A stretch of 64,000 nucleotides of DNA, from the NCBI RefSeq assembly GCF_044904605.1, contig NZ_JADIKI010000022.1, positions 682,001-746,000 of the forward strand. Reading direction: 5' to 3'. Both the position numbers and the translations under genes were made by a program. Source of the stretch: Dyella_B humi (lineage in GTDB: Bacteria > Pseudomonadota > Gammaproteobacteria > Xanthomonadales > Rhodanobacteraceae). Shown in pieces: positions 8,055 to 16,825 of this stretch (position 1 is its first letter; each line of letters opens with the position of its first letter). The notes beneath the pieces are model-generated. The model was not told the DNA's origin. It saw nothing but the letters and a program-made list of their open reading frames with translations, and did not search any database.

Positions 8055-10925
8055 TTACACCTCGGCTTCTTCCTTGTACGCATCGATCGGAATGCACGCG
8101 CACATCACGTTCTTGTCGCCGTAGACGTTATCCACGCGCGCCACCGGCGACCAGTACTTCTGCAGCTTCAGACTGGGTAGCGGGAAGGCGGCGAGTTCGC
8201 GCGGGTAGGCGTGCGTCCACTCGGTGCCGGTCACCATGGTGGCGGTGTGTGGCGCGTTCTTCAGCGGATTGTCTTCGCGATCCAGGCGGCCGTCTTCGAT
8301 GGCACGAATTTCGTCGCGGATCTGGATCATCGCGTCGATGAAACGGTCGAGCTCGTGCTGCGATTCGCTTTCGGTCGGTTCCACCATCAGCGTGCCGGCC
8401 ACCGGGAAGCTCAGCGTGGGCGCGTGGAAGCCGAAGTCAATCAGGCGCTTGGCCACGTCCTCGGCGCTGATGCCGGTGCTGTCCTTCAGCGGGCGCAGGT
8501 CGAGAATGCACTCATGCGCCACCAGGCCGTTGCGACCGGTGTACAGCGTCTCGTAGTGCGACGCCAGGCGCTTGGCGATGTAGTTGGCGTTGAGCAGCGC
8601 CACCTGCGTGGCTTTGCGCAGACCTTCGCGGCCCATCAGCGTGATGTACATCCACGAGATCGGCAGGATACTGGCACTGCCGAAGCTGGCCGCGCTCACC
8701 ATGCCAACTTTGCCTTCACCGCCAAGCGTGCGGGGAAGGAAGGGTTCGAGATGCGACTTCACCGCGCACGGGCCTACGCCCGGGCCGCCGCCGCCGTGCG
8801 GAATGCAAAAGGTTTTGTGCAGGTTGAGGTGCGAGACGTCCGAGCCCCACTTGCCGGGCTTGGCCACTCCAACCAGCGCATTCATGTTGGCGCCGTCGGT
8901 GTACACCTGGCCGCCGTGCTGATGCACGATCTCGCAGATGCGCACTACGTCTTCTTCGAACACGCCGTGTGTGGAGGGGTAGGTGATCATCAGCGCGGCG
9001 AGACGATCGGAATACTTCTCCGCCTTGGCGCGAATATCGTCGATGTCGACGTTGCCGTTGCTATCGCACTTGGTGACCACCACGGTCATGCCGCACATCT
9101 GCGCGGAAGCCGGATTGGTGCCGTGCGCGGATTCGGGAATCAGACAGATGTCGCGCCTGTCTTCGCCGCGCGAGCGGTGATACGCGCGAATGGCGAGCAG
9201 TCCCGCATATTCACCTTGCGCGCCGGAATTCGGCTGCAGGCTCACTGCGTCATAGCCGGTGCATTCCACCAGCATCGCTTCCAGCTCTTCGATCAACTGC
9301 TTGTAGCCCTGCGTCTGATCGGCGGGTGCAAGCGGATGGATGCTGCCGAATTCCGGCCACGTCACCGGAATCATCTCGGCGGTGGCGTTGAGCTTCATGG
9401 TGCAGCTGCCCAGCGGGATCATGGTGCGATCCATCGCCAGATCCTTGTCGGCCAGCGAACGCATGTAGCGCAGCAATTCGTGCTCGCTGTGATGCGTGTT
9501 GAACACCGGATGCTGCAGGAACGGCTCCTTGCGCAGCAACGTGGCCGGCAGTTCGTCCGGCGTGGTGGCATCCGCTTCATCGATGTCGACGATCTCGGCG
9601 CCGAACAGCTTGGCGAGTGCGAGCACGTCGGCGCGCGTGGTGGTTTCGTCCAGGCTGATACCCACGCTCTGGCCGTGAATCTGGCGCAGGTTGAGCCCAA
9701 AGCTTACTGCCTTGGCGCGGATCGCATCGGCGTCCACGTTGGTGATGTGCAGGGTGTCGAAGAAATCGGTGCCCACCGTCATGCCGGCGCGGCGCAACGC
9801 GGCGGCAAGAATGGCGGCGTAACGATGCGTACGGCGCGCGATGCGCTGGAGGCCTTCCGGCCCGTGGTACACCGCATACATGCTCGCCATCACCGCCAGC
9901 AGTACCTGCGCGGTGCAGATGTTCGAGGTGGCCTTCTCGCGGCGGATGTGCTGTTCGCGCGTCTGCAGCGTGAGGCGATAGGCCGGCTTGCCTTCTGCAT
10001 CCACCGACACGCCGATCAAGCGACCCGGCATGGAGCGCTTGTATGCATCACGGCAGGCTAGATATGCGGCGTGCGGACCGCCGAAGCCGAACGGCACGCC
10101 GAAGCGCTGGCTGTTGCCGATCACGATATCCGCACCCCACGAACCGGGCGAAGCGATCAGCGTCAGTGCCAGCAGATCCGTTGCCACGGCGACGATGCCG
10201 CCGCGCGCATGCACTGCATCGGCAACCGCACGATAGTCATGGATCTGGCCATACGTATTCGGGTATTGCAGCAGCACGCCGAAGCTGTCGACGCTGGACG
10301 CTTCCGCGGCGTCACCCACGTGCAGTTCGATGCCGATGCCGTCCGCCCGCGTGTGCAGCACTTCCAGCGTTTGCGGATGCACGTCGTTGGCGACGAAGAA
10401 CACGTTGCTCTTGGACTTTGCCGAGCGCTTGGCCAGTGTCATCGCCTCGCCGGCGGCAGTGGCTTCATCCAGCAGCGAAGCGTTGGAGATATCCATGCCG
10501 GTGAGATCGGCCACCATGGTCTGGAAGTTGATCAGCGCTTCCATGCGGCCTTGCGAGATCTCCGCCTGATACGGCGTGTATGCCGTGTACCATGCGGGAT
10601 TTTCGAGAATGTTGCGCAGGATGACGTTCGGCGTGAGCGTGCCGTAGTAACCCTGGCCGATGAAATTTTTGAACACTTTGTTCTTGCGCGCGATAACGCG
10701 GATCTTCGCCAGCGCTTCTTCTTCCGTGATGCTTTCGGGCATTGCAAGCGGCTGCTTGGATTTGATCTGGCCCGGCACGATCGCGTCGGTCATGGCTTCC
10801 AGCGAGTCGTAGCCGATCGCGTGCAGCATCTGCGCGATTTCGGCATCGTTGGGGCCGATGTGACGCTCGATGAAAGCGTTGTGGTGCTCGAGTTCGCGCA
10901 GGGAAGGGGAAGTAGTCTGGCTCAT
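8055..10925 (-). CDS. gcvP: Glycine dehydrogenase (decarboxylating), P protein
   Basis: A 956-residue P protein of the glycine cleavage system, which decarboxylates glycine with pyridoxal phosphate and passes the aminomethyl group to lipoyl-GcvH in the cytoplasm. It shows HHNAFIERHIGPN at the N-terminus, the IGLGSCTMK-type segment (PLGSCTMKLNATAEMIP), and the PLP lysine K704 in LHKTFCIPHGGGGPG. Length matches the single-chain form. I choose ATG 10925 (protein MSQTTSPSLRE); an in-frame ATG at 10961 would add 12 residues and run into the riboswitch end. gcvT and gcvH are not adjacent. A tandem glycine riboswitch lies directly upstream. Confidence 0.97.
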   Translation of the reverse strand: MSQTTSPSLRELEHHNAFIERHIGPNDAEIAQMLHAIGYDSLEAMTDAIVPGQIKSKQPLAMPESITEEEALAKIRVIARKNKVFKNFIGQGYYGTLTPNVILRNILENPAWYTAYTPYQAEISQGRMEALINFQTMVADLTGMDISNASLLDEATAAGEAMTLAKRSAKSKSNVFFVANDVHPQTLEVLHTRADGIGIELHVGDAAEASSVDSFGVLLQYPNTYGQIHDYRAVADAVHARGGIVAVATDLLALTLIASPGSWGADIVIGNSQRFGVPFGFGGPHAAYLACRDAYKRSMPGRLIGVSVDAEGKPAYRLTLQTREQHIRREKATSNICTAQVLLAVMASMYAVYHGPEGLQRIARRTHRYAAILAAALRRAGMTVGTDFFDTLHITNVDADAIRAKAVSFGLNLRQIHGQSVGISLDETTTRADVLALAKLFGAEIVDIDEADATTPDELPATLLRKEPFLQHPVFNTHHSEHELLRYMRSLADKDLAMDRTMIPLGSCTMKLNATAEMIPVTWPEFGSIHPLAPADQTQGYKQLIEELEAMLVECTGYDAVSLQPNSGAQGEYAGLLAIRAYHRSRGEDRRDICLIPESAHGTNPASAQMCGMTVVVTKCDSNGNVDIDDIRAKAEKYSDRLAALMITYPSTHGVFEEDVVRICEIVHQHGGQVYTDGANMNALVGVAKPGKWGSDVSHLNLHKTFCIPHGGGGPGVGPCAVKSHLEPFLPRTLGGEGKVGMVSAASFGSASILPISWMYITLMGREGLRKATQVALLNANYIAKRLASHYETLYTGRNGLVAHECILDLRPLKDSTGISAEDVAKRLIDFGFHAPTLSFPVAGTLMVEPTESESQHELDRFIDAMIQIRDEIRAIEDGRLDREDNPLKNAPHTATMVTGTEWTHAYPRELAAFPLPSLKLQKYWSPVARVDNVYGDKNVMCACIPIDAYKEEAEV

Positions 10926-10969
10926 AGGCAAGGGCGTCCGAAGAAAACGTGCAGGCCGCACGCGGGGCG

Positions 10970-11150
10970 CCCCTCTGTCCTTTTGCCTGAGAGTTTGGAA
11001 GCCAGGGTTTATGTGCCTGTACTTCGTGCCCCTTCGGCGCCGGATTCAACCGGTCTCTCCAGAGTCTTGGTCCACGGCGGTATGGAGCCTGAGCGATTAC
11101 GGGCGTTGCGCCTTCGGCAGCGGGTGTTTGCCCGCTTCTCCCACCGTGTA
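10970..11150 (-). promoter_or_regulatory. Tandem glycine riboswitch upstream of gcvP
   Basis: Read on the minus strand the leader contains two successive glycine aptamers. The first starts GGGAGAAGCGGGC (from about 11142) and has CGCCGAAGGCGCAA and ATCGCTCAGGC; the second starts CTCTGGAGAGACCGG (from about 11063) and has GCCGAAGGGGC and ends AACTCTCAGGCAAAAGGACAGAG. These blocks are the conserved core of the glycine riboswitch, placed exactly upstream of a glycine-degrading enzyme, so glycine binding should turn on gcvP. Confidence 0.95.
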
Positions 11151-11163
11151 CATCAAGGCGGCA

Positions 11164-11169
11164 ATTATA
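11164..11169 (-). promoter_or_regulatory. Consensus -10 box for the gcvP leader
   Basis: The minus strand reads TATAAT here, about 20 bp before the start of the first glycine aptamer, which is where a promoter is expected. No good -35 box is visible at 16-18 bp spacing. Confidence 0.6.
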
Positions 11170-11190
11170 CCTCGCGCCGCAGCGTCATAG

Positions 11191-11222
11191 CTCCCTCCCA
11201 GGAAGGGCTGGGGTGAGGGGCA
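11191..11222. repeat. Repeat family A, partial copy
   Basis: The stretch CTCCCTCCCAGGAAGGGC followed by TGGGGTGAGGGG is a degenerate half of the family A element, lying just upstream of the gcvP promoter region and before the VOC gene. Confidence 0.6.
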
Positions 11223-11295
11223 TCCTTGCCTTGAAACCTGCGTTTTACGCACGACTTTATAAGCGCAGCGGTTCACTCATCGGCGAGCGCAAATC

Positions 11296-11715
11296 ATGAA
11301 CAAGCCACCTTTCCGCCTCGACCACCTCGACCATGTCGTCCTGCGCGCCTACGACATTCCCACCATGCTGGCGTTCTATTGCGATGTATTGGGCTGCACA
11401 GTGGAGCGTCGCCAGGAAGCGCTAGGCTTGGTGCAGCTGCGCGCCGGTACCTCGCTCATCGACTTGGTCAGCATCGACGGCAAGCTCGGTCGCCAAGGCG
11501 GCGCGGGACCGGGTACGGCCGGGCACAACATGGATCACCTGTGCCTGAGCGTGGAAGGTTATGACGAAGCGGCCATCGTGGCGCATCTGAAGGCGCATAA
11601 CGTGCGCATCGGCGAGATCGGTAACCGCTACGGCGCCGAGGGTGAGGGTCCTTCCATTTATCTCTTTGATCCGCAAGGCAACATGATCGAGCTGAAGGGG
11701 CCGCCGTCGATATAA
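11296..11715 (+). CDS. VOC family (glyoxalase/dioxygenase fold) protein
   Basis: A 139-residue protein with the vicinal oxygen chelate fold: two beta-alpha-beta-beta-beta modules, with H13 (LDHVVL), H81 (MDHLCLSV) and E132 (NMIELKG) at the usual metal-ligand positions. Family members include glyoxalase I, fosfomycin-resistance proteins and ring-cleaving dioxygenases; the sequence does not decide which. It is read away from gcvP and is probably monocistronic, with a strong hairpin just downstream. Confidence 0.88.
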   Translation: MNKPPFRLDHLDHVVLRAYDIPTMLAFYCDVLGCTVERRQEALGLVQLRAGTSLIDLVSIDGKLGRQGGAGPGTAGHNMDHLCLSVEGYDEAAIVAHLKAHNVRIGEIGNRYGAEGEGPSIYLFDPQGNMIELKGPPSI

Positions 11716-11730
11716 GCGGTCGACGCCACC

Positions 11731-11767
11731 GGTCCATGCATACGTATGCTTCGAGAATGCATGGGCC
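11731..11767 (+). terminator. Hairpin after the VOC gene
   Basis: GGTCCATGCAT pairs with ATGCATGGGCC (11 pairs, one G-U) 16 bp after the stop codon. There is no T tract, so it may act as a 3' stabiliser or a weak terminator rather than a classical intrinsic terminator. Confidence 0.45.
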
Positions 11768-11805
11768 ATAGGTCATGAATTTAACGTTTGTGAGCTAGTT
11801 CTCGT

Positions 11806-11811
11806 TATAAT
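11806..11811 (+). promoter_or_regulatory. Promoter-like TATAAT before a structured non-coding stretch
   Basis: A perfect TATAAT; a poor -35 candidate (TTAACG at 11781) is 19 bp away. It would start transcription near 11818, well ahead of any credible start codon. Confidence 0.45.
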
Positions 11812-11815
11812 GCTC

Positions 11816-12195
11816 GGCTTCCAGGCCGTTCACGGGTCGTTGCCAGGTCGGCAAACGCGTCACGTGTGCGTGTGTGGTTCCGCGAAGCGATTCCCCCTCG
11901 GCATTCGCGTTGGACTTCACTACGGCTTTCCTTATCGCGCGGATCCCGCATGAAGCGGCTGCGTGCATGCCGGACCTATCCGGGCTGTTCCTGGCGCATG
12001 GAGTTTGAGGCATCGGCCGGCTTCCCCACCGGTTGATCCGTTTACCGCGAAAGTATTCGCAGTGTTGTCCGCGGCGTGCGGGAGCAAGTGCTCCGGTGCG
12101 CACGGTCATGTGCGGCTGTTTGCGGGCAGAAGTGCTACATCGCGCTGCCGAGGCGCGCAACGGATGTTTTCTTTCAACGCTTAGCGCCGCGGCAG
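11816..12195 (+). other. Hairpin-rich non-coding region, possible ncRNA or long leader
   Basis: About 380 bp without a credible gene, following the TATAAT at 11806. It contains several hairpins: CGCGAA...TTCGCG (about 11881-11912), CCGGACCTATCCGG (about 11970-11983), CCGG...CCGG (about 12020-12034) and GGAGCAAGTGCTCC (about 12081-12094). It could be a small RNA or the leader of the unrecognised gene at 12196. I could not match it to 6S RNA, RNase P RNA, tmRNA or a known riboswitch. An open frame on the opposite strand exists but has no ribosome site or family resemblance. Confidence 0.35.
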
Positions 12196-13179
12196 ATGTC
12201 GTCGCGCTTGCAGTTCGAGGGTGCCGGTGTGTGTGAATCGGATTTGTCGGGTCGGCCGTTCAATGGCGATACCGTGAATGTTGCACAAGTGTCTGACCGC
12301 GAGGTCGGCAAATTGCTTGATGATCTTCCTTCGGCGCATGGTTCCCAAACCGTGCGAGACGGACGCGCGTGGAAACGTCGCCTGCACGATCCGGCCAAGC
12401 GGGCACGTCGCGCCGCGCGCGTGGTTCGGCACATCCGTTTCGTGTATTTCGCTCATGTGGATGACGACAGCATGTTCGGCGACTACCACCACGAACTGGT
12501 GACTGCCGAAGTACTGATGGATCGCGTGCTCACTGCGCGCGCCTCCGGCATGAAAGCGGTGCATACGCATCTGCATGGCGAAGCGGAGGAATGGCTGTTC
12601 AAGCGCCCGCCGCGCGGCAGCTTCCAGCAGGTTACGCCCGAATATATCCGCTGGTACGGGCGCGATGGCGCGCGTCGTGGCGAACCCATGGTGCGCGAGG
12701 AGCTGGCCATCGAACTGATGGCCGAGTACGGCTACAGCTACAGCAATGCGCTGGACATCGCCACCAACAATTCCGGCGCGCTGGCGCGCATGGATCAGAC
12801 ATGGCTCATCGCGCGCGCCAAAACGCCGATCTATTGCCGCCCGCTGCATGCCACGGAATTCCATCAACTCGCACGCACCATCGAAGCGGCGTACCACGTG
12901 CCCGTCGGCGATACGCAGGTGACGCGCGCCAACATGGACATCGCGCGCCGCGCCGCTGCGGTGCTCGGCACCGTGCTGGACGAATACGTGGAAACGCCGT
13001 TTCACACGCCGGCGCTTGCCGAGACGTTTCAGGAGTTTCACGGCGCGCATTTGCTGCGCGTTGCGCACGCGCGTCTTGCCGGCTTGCAGCCGATGCCGGT
13101 GACCGGCGTGCTGGGCTGGTTTTCCGCCAAGCGTGCGCGGATTTATGCGGAAGTGCAGGCTCGCCTGGCGGCGCGGTGA
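12196..13179 (+). CDS. Protein of unknown function, ~327 aa
   Basis: I do not recognise this gene. From the ATG at 12196 it encodes 327 residues, soluble, Arg- and Ala-rich, with no signal peptide, membrane helix or known catalytic motif. A stretch with several histidines and acids (SMFGDYHHELVTAEVLMD, then VHTHLHGEAEE) could bind a metal, but this is a guess. The frame is open further upstream to 12076; I prefer 12196 because upstream residues look like read-through of the structured region. The start is uncertain, since no strong ribosome site precedes it. Codon use matches the neighbours. Confidence 0.7.
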   Translation: MSSRLQFEGAGVCESDLSGRPFNGDTVNVAQVSDREVGKLLDDLPSAHGSQTVRDGRAWKRRLHDPAKRARRAARVVRHIRFVYFAHVDDDSMFGDYHHELVTAEVLMDRVLTARASGMKAVHTHLHGEAEEWLFKRPPRGSFQQVTPEYIRWYGRDGARRGEPMVREELAIELMAEYGYSYSNALDIATNNSGALARMDQTWLIARAKTPIYCRPLHATEFHQLARTIEAAYHVPVGDTQVTRANMDIARRAAAVLGTVLDEYVETPFHTPALAETFQEFHGAHLLRVAHARLAGLQPMPVTGVLGWFSAKRARIYAEVQARLAAR

Positions 13180-13198
13180 ATGTCATGCTCGTCGAATA

Positions 13199-13317
13199 CC
13201 ACTCCCTCCCCTACTTGTAGGGGAGGGTTGGGGTGGGGTGAGTGCTTGCCTCACGCCCTCCCGCAAGTGTTCACCCCCTCCCAACCTCCCCCTGCAAGCA
13301 GGGGGAGGGGCCGTATA
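13199..13317. repeat. Repeat family C, inverted pair
   Basis: Two facing copies of a long element whose core is a CCCCTGCAAGCAGGGG-type palindrome with a TGGGGTGGGGTGA or GTTCACCCCCTCCC arm. It lies between two convergent genes and recurs at 27064 and 37320. Confidence 0.8.
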
Positions 13318-13323
13318 CCGTGA

Positions 13324-16300
13324 TCAGAGGGAGATTGCCTTCTGCCCCGCCGCCTTCAACTTCTCATTGAGCGCAGCTACATCGTGCTGCTTCAGCTGCT
13401 GCCACTCATCAAGCGTATGGGCCAGCGTCTGCGTCAAGGTTGCATAAGACGCCTGCGCATCCGTACTTGGATCGGCATCCGCATCGTCGACCGCGCTAAG
13501 CAGTTTTTCCAGATTCGCCGACAGGGCGCGCAGGCTATCCGTGCGATGCGGCGGTGAGCCTATCGTGTTGCGCGGATCGTCGTGCAGCGGCATACCGGAA
13601 ACGTCGGATATCTGTGCAATCAGCGCCGCGATCTGATCATGCAGCGGGCCGCTGGCGTGTGCTTGGCGATCGTCCAGCGCCTGCAGCAGCTGCTTGGCTT
13701 CCGTGCCGGCCTTGGAGGCTTGTGCGGACGCCGTTTCCACCTTGCCGGCCAGTTCGAATTCACGCTGCATGGCCGCCACTGTCACCGTGACGCGCGGATC
13801 AGGCTTCACGGTGAGCGGCTGCTTGTAGCTGCGTCCATCCACCGTCAGCTCCACAATGTAGTCGCCGGCCGGCGCCCATACGCCGTCTTTCGCGCGTCTG
13901 CGCGGCTTCGCCTCACCCTTGGCGGCGTAACGCAGGTTCCACACGAAGCGATGCATCCCGGGCGTAGTGAGCAGGGGCGTGGGCACGGGTACCCATTCCG
14001 GCGCGAATTCGAGCTTGACGGGATCAAGCATCGGCGGCTTGTCGTCGCTGCTGAAGCTATGCACCTTGTTGTGTTGCGCGTCGAAGATCGTCAGCGTGAC
14101 CGGTCCTTTCACGTGCTGCGGCAGCGCGTAATCGATCATCGCGCCATCCGGCGGATTGGCCGCCAGCGGTTCGTCCTTCGGCATCGGTGTGCCCGTGAAT
14201 GCGGGATGACGCACGCGATAGGCATCCATCGGCTTGAACAGCGTGACGGCATTGGTGTTTGCACTGTCCATCTGCCGTAGTGCCGTTACGTTGTCCATGA
14301 TCCAGAAACCGCGACCGTGCGTGGCGATCACCAGATCGTCCTGATGCACGTCGATGTCGCGTACGGACGTCGATGGCAGGTTCTGCTGCAACGCTTGCCA
14401 ATGCGTACCGTCATCGAACGATACGTACATGCCTTTTTCAGTACCGGCATAGAGCAGACCCTTGCGTACCGGATCTTCGCGCACCACGTTGACGAAGCTG
14501 TCGGAAGGAATGCCATTGTCGATGCGCGTCCAGTTCTTGCCGCCATCGGTGGTGCGGTAGATGTAAGGCGCATCGTCGTCGAGGCGATGGCGATCGATAG
14601 CAAGGTAGGCCACGTCCGGGCTGAAGTGCGAAGGCTCGATGCCACCCACCTTCGACCACGGCGTCAATGCGCTCGGCGTCACGTTGTTCCAGTGCGCGCC
14701 TTCGTCATCGGTGCGCCACACCAGGCCATCATCCGTGCCCACCCACAAGGCTTTTGCATCGAGCGGCGAGGGCGCGATGGTATAGATCACGCCGCGCTGC
14801 TTGTCGACGTGGTTGTCGTCGGCGGCCGTGGGTGCGTCGAGAGTGGAGGGAACGCCCGCATCGGGGCGGGTGAGATCGGGGCTGATCGGCGCCCAATGCT
14901 CCCCGCCATCGGCCGTGCGGAACAGTCGCTGATTGGCGAAATACAGCACCTTGTGATCGCGCTTGGAGAACTGAAGCGGCAGCGTCCATGCCGCACGATA
15001 ATGCGCAGCCGGGTAGGCCAGCGTGGGATCGATGTTGCGCACCTGATCGGTATGCATGTCGAGCTTGTCCACGCGTCCGCCGTAGACGATGTCGTGATCG
15101 TCCGGATCGGGCGCGATCATGTCGCTTTCGCCGCCGGGCGTGATCTCGTGGAACTGCTGCATGGTGATGCCATCGCTGCTACCGCCGCGGCTGGGCAGCG
15201 CCACCGCGCCGGAATCCTGCTGCGCGCCATACACCCAGTACGGGAATCGATTGTCGGTGCTGACGTGATAGATCTGCGCGGTGGGCTGGTTGTACCAACT
15301 GCTCCAGGTGGTACCGCCGTTGAGCGTGATCAGCGTGCCCTGGTCCACGCCCAGGATCTGCCGATTCGAATTGGTCGGGTCGATCCACATCTCGTGGAAG
15401 TCGTCGCCGGTGGGATCGCCTTTCAGCGCGATGAACTGCTTGCCGCCATCGTCCGAGCGCAGCACGATGGTGTTCATCACGTAGATGCGATCGGCATTCT
15501 TCGGATCGACCGTAAGGCGATTGAAATACCAGCCGCGCTGCCAGATGCGTTGATCGTCCGTGACATGCTTCCAATGCGCACCGCCGTCGTCGGAGCGATA
15601 CAGGCCGCCTTCGCCGTCCCCTGCATCGATTAGTGCGTAGACGCGGTTCGGATCGCTCATTGCAGTAGCTAGACCGATACGGCCTGGATGCGCCGCAAAG
15701 CCGTTGCCCTGTATCTGCGTCCAATGCGAGCCGCCATCGTGCGACACGTACAAGCCGCTGCCCGGTCCGTTCGACGGCGGATACACGCTCCACGGTGGAC
15801 GGCGCGTCTGCCACAGCGATGCGTAGATCGTGTTCGGATCATCCGGCTTGAACGCCATGTCGATTGCGCCGGTGTCGTTGTCCTTGAACAGCACTTTTTC
15901 CCAGTGCTCACCGCCATCGGTAGAGCGAAACACGCCGCGCTCGGCATTCGGCCCGTAGGCGTGGCCTAGCGCCGCGACGTACACCACGTCGGGGTTGTGC
16001 GGGTCGACCAGAATGCGCCCGATCTGCCTGCTGTCCTCCAGGCCGATGCGGCGCCACGTCTTGCCACCGTCGGTGGATTTGTACATGCCGTTGCCGTGCG
16101 CGATATCCGAGCGCATGTCCGCTTCGCCGGTGCCGACGTAAACGGTGTCTGGTCGTGAGGGTGCGATCGCCAGCGCGCCGATCGAGCCGACGTGCTGGTT
16201 GTCGAAAATCGACTGCCACGTGCGGCCGGCGTCATTGGTCTTCCATACGCCGCCATCGACCGCACCGAAATAGAAATGCCGGTCGTCGCCGGGAATGCCG

Positions 16301-16443
16301 CTGACCGCCAGCACGCGGCCACCGCGGAACGGGCCGATCAGTCGCCAGTGCAGGTCCTGAAATAGTGAGGGATCGACGGTGGCGTGGGCGGCGAGTGCTG
16401 TGGATATGCCGAGCGAGAATAGAGCGAGGCGGCGCAGGTGCAC
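13324..16443 (-). CDS. Secreted multi-blade beta-propeller protein (BNR/VPS10-like), paralog 1
   Basis: A 1039-residue exported protein. Residues 1-21 look like a Sec signal peptide ending AHA. The next ~700 residues carry many Asp-box-like repeats (TNDAGRTW, STDGGKTW, STDGGEHW, SHDGGSHW, SDDGGAHW, TADGGEHW, TTDGGKNW), as in sialidase/VPS10/xyloglucanase-type propellers, and the C-terminal ~300 residues form a beta domain and a helical tail. Such proteins are often labelled glycosyl hydrolase, but no catalytic set can be assigned, so enzymatic activity is unproven. It is divergent from a TonB-dependent receptor, and a paralog of the same architecture lies beyond that receptor at 19148. Confidence 0.9.
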   Translation of the reverse strand: MHLRRLALFSLGISTALAAHATVDPSLFQDLHWRLIGPFRGGRVLAVSGIPGDDRHFYFGAVDGGVWKTNDAGRTWQSIFDNQHVGSIGALAIAPSRPDTVYVGTGEADMRSDIAHGNGMYKSTDGGKTWRRIGLEDSRQIGRILVDPHNPDVVYVAALGHAYGPNAERGVFRSTDGGEHWEKVLFKDNDTGAIDMAFKPDDPNTIYASLWQTRRPPWSVYPPSNGPGSGLYVSHDGGSHWTQIQGNGFAAHPGRIGLATAMSDPNRVYALIDAGDGEGGLYRSDDGGAHWKHVTDDQRIWQRGWYFNRLTVDPKNADRIYVMNTIVLRSDDGGKQFIALKGDPTGDDFHEMWIDPTNSNRQILGVDQGTLITLNGGTTWSSWYNQPTAQIYHVSTDNRFPYWVYGAQQDSGAVALPSRGGSSDGITMQQFHEITPGGESDMIAPDPDDHDIVYGGRVDKLDMHTDQVRNIDPTLAYPAAHYRAAWTLPLQFSKRDHKVLYFANQRLFRTADGGEHWAPISPDLTRPDAGVPSTLDAPTAADDNHVDKQRGVIYTIAPSPLDAKALWVGTDDGLVWRTDDEGAHWNNVTPSALTPWSKVGGIEPSHFSPDVAYLAIDRHRLDDDAPYIYRTTDGGKNWTRIDNGIPSDSFVNVVREDPVRKGLLYAGTEKGMYVSFDDGTHWQALQQNLPSTSVRDIDVHQDDLVIATHGRGFWIMDNVTALRQMDSANTNAVTLFKPMDAYRVRHPAFTGTPMPKDEPLAANPPDGAMIDYALPQHVKGPVTLTIFDAQHNKVHSFSSDDKPPMLDPVKLEFAPEWVPVPTPLLTTPGMHRFVWNLRYAAKGEAKPRRRAKDGVWAPAGDYIVELTVDGRSYKQPLTVKPDPRVTVTVAAMQREFELAGKVETASAQASKAGTEAKQLLQALDDRQAHASGPLHDQIAALIAQISDVSGMPLHDDPRNTIGSPPHRTDSLRALSANLEKLLSAVDDADADPSTDAQASYATLTQTLAHTLDEWQQLKQHDVAALNEKLKAAGQKAISL

Positions 16444-16473
16444 GGGGCATTATCTCTTGCGGGGAGTGGGTTT

Positions 16474-16712
16474 CTCCCTCTCCTCTCCGGGGAGAGGGCT
16501 GGGGTGAGGGGACACGCTTGCCTCGAGTTTGCCTGCTTCGCATAACCCATCATGCGCCGTCATTCCTGCGAACGCGGGAATCCATTTTCGCTTTGCCCAA
16601 GGACAAGATGGATTCCCACGTTCGCGGGAATGACGTCCATGTGATTGCGCGACCTTCTCGCGAGGTTGGCCCCTCACCCCAACCCTCTCCCCGGAGGGGA
16701 GAGGGAGCGGCC
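16474..16712. repeat. Composite repeat: family A, family B pair, family A inverted
   Basis: In the divergent region: a family A copy at 16474-16515, two facing family B copies at 16558-16585 (TCATTCCTGCGAACGCGGGA) and 16609-16636, then an inverted family A copy at 16671-16710. The block is nearly symmetrical, so a long imperfect hairpin could form. Confidence 0.8.
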
Positions 16713-16825
16713 ACTGCAATGTAACGCTATGGACAAGGAATCCAAAGGGTAAACCGATGGCATATAGCCAAGCGCACTCGCATGCGCGATAAGACACGGC
16801 TGTCTTGCCGTTGCCGGGATTTCGC

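Noticed and set aside
8211..10061. A 616-codon open frame antisense to gcvP
   Set aside because: It mirrors the conserved gcvP frame; long antisense frames are expected in high-GC DNA, and it shows no family motif or ribosome site.
11795..12160. A 121-codon minus-strand frame in the hairpin-rich region
   Set aside because: No ribosome site and no family resemblance; the stretch is better explained as structured RNA or leader on the plus strand.
14317..15633. A 438-codon open frame antisense to propeller paralog 1
   Set aside because: Shadow of the propeller gene; no start signal and no recognisable domain.
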